A stretch of DNA of 64,000 bases from Streptomyces sp. TRM68367 (GTDB lineage Bacteria; Actinomycetota; Actinomycetes; Streptomycetales; Streptomycetaceae): contig NZ_JACTVI010000017.1 of the NCBI RefSeq assembly GCF_014495685.1, positions 54,082-118,081 of the forward strand, written 5' to 3'. The notes below the pieces were generated by a model. That model had not been told where the DNA came from. It did not search any database and saw nothing but the letters and a program-made list of their open reading frames with translations. Numbering within the stretch: the stretch's first letter is position 1; the number at the start of each line of letters is the position of its first letter. Below are positions 61,808 through 64,000 of this stretch, piece after piece. Made by a program: the position numbers and the translations under genes.

Positions 61808-61931
61808 AGGGTTGACGAGGAAAACCTCTTGATCACGAGAAAGTAGGCACGGCGTGCCTCCAGCGGTGGCACCGGGTGACGCTCCGACCGACGGTTTTCG
61901 CAGGTGAGCGTGCGTTTGAGCGGGGGTGCGC

Positions 61932-62561
61932 TCAGGATTCGTGGCGCGGTGCGCAGCCCAGGACGTGGGCCTTCACGATGTCGGCGATTCGCGGGTCCTG
62001 TCTGCGGAAGGCGGCGACCAACTCGTCGTGTTCCTCGGCGTAGGACTGCTGCACCGTGCCCAGCCAGCGGATGGACAGGGCGGTGAAGACCTCGATGCCC
62101 AGGCCCTCCCAGGTGTGCAGCAGCACCGAGTTGCCGGCGGCCCGTACCAGCTCGCGGTGGAAGGCGACCGTGTGCCGTACCTGGGCCGTGCCGTCCGCGA
62201 CGCGGTCGGCCTCGTACAGCGCTGCGACGTGCGGCTCCAGCGCCGAGCAGTCCTCCGCCAGCTTCTCCGCCGCCAGCTCCGCGGCGATGGCCTCCAGGCC
62301 GGCCCGGACCGGGTAGCTCTCCTCCAGGTCGGCCGCCGTCAGATTCCGGACCCGCACGCCCTTGTTCGGGGCCGACTCGATGAGCCGCAGTGACTCCAGC
62401 TCACGCAGCGCCTCGCGCACCGGCGTCTGCGAGACCTCCAGTTCCGTTGCGATCCGCCGCTCCACGATCCGCTCGCCCGGCTGCCAGCGCCCGCTGATGA
62501 TCCCTTCCAGGATGTGCTCGCGGATCTGTTCGCGCAGCGAGTGGATGACGGGCGCGGTCAT
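61932..62561 (-). CDS. GntR-family regulator, FadR/FCD type
   Basis: A 209-residue regulator with a winged helix (LEGIISGRWQPGERIVERRI, ATELEVSQTPVREALRELES) and a helical FCD ligand domain with the metal-binding His residues in TVAFHRELVRAAGN and the end AHVLGCAPRHES. AAGGAG 6 bases upstream fixes the ATG. It lies upstream of aceE on the same strand, its stop 260 bases from the aceE start. It most likely controls aceE through the palindrome at 61790-61806, perhaps sensing pyruvate or a related acid. Confidence 0.92.
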   Translation of the reverse strand: MTAPVIHSLREQIREHILEGIISGRWQPGERIVERRIATELEVSQTPVREALRELESLRLIESAPNKGVRVRNLTAADLEESYPVRAGLEAIAAELAAEKLAEDCSALEPHVAALYEADRVADGTAQVRHTVAFHRELVRAAGNSVLLHTWEGLGIEVFTALSIRWLGTVQQSYAEEHDELVAAFRRQDPRIADIVKAHVLGCAPRHES

Positions 62562-62709
62562 GAAGGGCTCCTTAGGGCGTTTGACGTTTAGACAATAAGG
62601 CCGGTTCGCTCCGCGGGTAGGGCGCATGGGGGCGCTTTGGCGCAGGTGAGACGAGACTTACATGTTCGTTTCGGCGCCCTGGAGCTCGGCCTGGTCTGCC
62701 GTCGGGCGG

Positions 62710-62776
62710 CTGCGGGGCGTGTGTGGCTGGTCGCGCCCACGCGGCGGAGCCGCACATCTATACAGCCCCGCGCCCC
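62710..62776. repeat. Dispersed Streptomyces intergenic repeat
   Basis: Within the 318-base gap before the E2 gene lies CTGCGGGGCGTGTGTGGCTG, then GTCGCGCCCACGCGGCGGAG and CCGCACATC...GCCCCGCGCCCC. GCGGGGC (62712-62718) pairs with GCCCCGC (62765-62771) and a near-perfect inner stem (GTGTGGCT with AGCCGCAC) suggests an extended hairpin. From memory this composite recurs many times in Streptomyces genomes. The rest of the gap, 62562-62709, carries the GntR gene's promoter region with an AT-rich TTTGACGTTTAGACAATAAG at 62580-62599. Confidence 0.55.
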
Positions 62777-62784
62777 CACAGGTT

Positions 62785-62818
62785 GGTGCCCCTGCCCGAA
62801 CTTCCCGGCAGGGGCACC
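62785..62818 (-). terminator. Terminator downstream of the E2 gene
   Basis: GGTGCCCCTGCC and its exact complement GGCAGGGGCACC enclose a 10-base loop, 62 bases beyond the E2 stop. Confidence 0.75.
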
Positions 62819-62879
62819 GATGTGTGCGGCTGAGCGGTGACTACAAGCCCAGCTCTACTTCGTTGAGATCCTCAACCCC

Positions 62880-64000
62880 TCACAGACCGAGCTCGACCTC
62901 GAACTCGCCCGCCTCCAGGATCGCCTTGACCGCCGTCAGGTAACGGGCCGCGTCGGCGCCGTCCACCAGCCGGTGGTCGTAGGACAGGGTCAGGTACGTC
63001 ATGTCGCGGACGCCGATGACCGTGCCCTCCTCCGTCTCGATGACGGCCGGACGCTTGACCGTGGCACCGATGCCGAGGATCGCGACCTGGCCCGGCGGCA
63101 CGATGATCGTGTCGAAGAGCGCGCCGCGCGAACCCGTGTTGCTGATCGTGAAGGTCGCGCCGGACAGCTCGTCCGGCGTGATCTTGTTGGCGCGCACCTT
63201 GCCCGCGAGCTCCGCCGTGGCCTTGGCGATACCGGCGAGATTGAGGTCACCGGCGTTCTTGATGACCGGGGTCATCAGGCCCTTCTCGGAGTCCACCGCG
63301 ATACCGATGTTCTCGGTGTCGAAGTAGGTGATGGTCCCCTCGGCCTCGTTGATCCTGGCGTTGATGGGCGCGTGGGCCTTCAGCGCCTGGGCCGCCGCCT
63401 TGACGAAGAACGGCATAGGGGAGAGCTTGACGCCCTCACGGGCCGCGAACGCGTCCTTGGCGCGGGCGCGCAGCTTCATCAGGCGGGTGACGTCGACCTC
63501 GACGACCGAGGACAGTTGGGCCTGCTCGTGCAGGGCCTTGACCATGTTGTCGCCGATGACCTTGCGGATCCGCGGCATCTTGATGGTCTGGCCGCGCAGC
63601 GGGGAGACCTCCAGGGCCGGCGCCTTCCTGGCGGCGGCAGCCGGAGCTGCGGCCGGAGCCGGCGCGGCGGTGGCGGCCTTCGCGGCCTCGGCGGCGGCGA
63701 GGACGTCCTGCTTGCGGATACGGCCGCCCACGCCGGTGCCCTTGACGGTGGACAGGTCGACGCCGTTCTCGGCGGCGAGCTTGCGCACCAGCGGGGTGAC
63801 GTAGGCCCCCTCGTCGGTCGGCTTGGCGGCGGCCGGGGCAGCCGGAGCCGGGGTGACCGGAGCCGGAGCCGGAGCCGGGGCAGCAGGCGCCGGAGCGGCG
63901 GCGGCCGGGGCGGCCGGAGCCGGGGGCGCCGGGGCCGGAGTCGGCGCCGGGGCGGGCTCGGCCGGAGCCGCGGGGGCGGCCGGCGCGGGAGCCGGGGCGG
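62880..64000 (-). CDS. sucB: Dihydrolipoamide acyltransferase (E2), partial
   Basis: The C-terminal part of an E2 of a 2-oxoacid dehydrogenase complex; the 5' end with the lipoyl domains lies beyond the window. What is seen: a long Ala/Pro linker (63790-64000), the peripheral E1/E3-binding domain [20 protein letters not shown], a second linker, and the catalytic domain ending with the active-site [17 protein letters not shown]. This is the usual actinobacterial SucB, which builds the mixed pyruvate/2-oxoglutarate complex and uses AceE as its E1. LipB and LipA of this window would load it. Confidence 0.95.
   Translation of the reverse strand, partial: APAPAPAAPAAPAEPAPAPTPAPAPPAPAAPAAAAPAPAAPAPAPAPVTPAPAAPAAAKPTDEGAYVTPLVRKLAAENGVDLSTVKGTGVGGRIRKQDVLAAAEAAKAATAAPAPAAAPAAAARKAPALEVSPLRGQTIKMPRIRKVIGDNMVKALHEQAQLSSVVEVDVTRLMKLRARAKDAFAAREGVKLSPMPFFVKAAAQALKAHAPINARINEAEGTITYFDTENIGIAVDSEKGLMTPVIKNAGDLNLAGIAKATAELAGKVRANKITPDELSGATFTISNTGSRGALFDTIIVPPGQVAILGIGATVKRPAVIETEEGTVIGVRDMTYLTLSYDHRLVDGADAARYLTAVKAILEAGEFEVELGL

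Noticed and set aside
63640..64000. Repetitive GCCGGAGCCGG-like sequence near the window end as a possible DNA repeat
   Set aside because: It encodes the Ala/Pro-rich linker of the E2 protein and is explained by coding.
1..64000. CRISPR arrays, tRNA or rRNA genes, insertion sequences, prophage genes
   Set aside because: No regularly spaced repeats, cloverleaf-like sequences, transposases or phage genes were seen on either strand.

Overview
The window reads as a piece of a Streptomyces chromosome, the core of a large high-GC actinomycete. GC is very high with strong third-position bias, GTG (and one TTG) starts are common, several genes look leaderless, and the gene content and order (panB, a glnA2-type synthetase, glnE, a mal locus, glnII, glnA, lipA, lipB, aceE, a GntR regulator, an E2 acyltransferase) match from memory the S. 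coelicolor segment around SCO2256 to SCO2181. I see no rRNA, tRNA, CRISPR array, prophage or insertion sequence.

Layout. 1-8.3 kb: panB, a TetR-controlled multidrug exporter with a large palindrome in its promoter, a GNAT enzyme, a membrane EEP phosphohydrolase, a second MFS exporter, and a thyA-folA pair whose base composition looks unlike its neighbours. 8.4-17.3 kb: nadE, a secreted sedolisin protease, a coupled DUF3105/DUF305 pair, glnA2, then an eroded patch with a truncated GntR gene, and two small enzymes. 17.4-25.3 kb: glnE, a PAP2-type membrane phosphatase, then a wrecked maltose/maltodextrin locus: malR is frameshifted, malE is gone, malF and malG are fragments, the alpha-glucosidase is intact, and only the tail of a pullulanase remains. 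25.3-33.5 kb: a tautomerase, a TetR regulator, a membrane protein with a sigma-like N-terminus, a deleted small gene, secreted proteins, and a DegS/NarL-type two-component system. 33.5-44.3 kb: glnII with an eroded winged-helix gene beside it, a MarR-hydrolase divergon, a hydrolase-phosphotransferase fusion, pspAB-htpX, and glnA. 44.3-64 kb: lipA and lipB, an NsdA-like regulator, a MarP-like protease, a peptidoglycan amidase, a WYL regulator, a two-subunit NSS transporter, aceE, its divergent GntR regulator, and the start of the E2 acyltransferase gene.

Two themes run through the segment. One is nitrogen assimilation: glnA and glnII both carry upstream GlnR-type boxes, GlnE adenylylates GlnA, and the GlnA2-like protein lacks the adenylylation tyrosine. 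The other is lipoate-dependent metabolism: LipB and LipA make the cofactor used by the E2 protein, and AceE supplies acetyl-CoA. The most notable departure from an ordinary Streptomyces backbone is repeated gene decay by deletion and frameshift, centred on the mal locus. I found no convincing wholly new system; the best leads are the mal-locus scar, the thyA-folA cassette, the sigma-like membrane protein and several clear operator palindromes.
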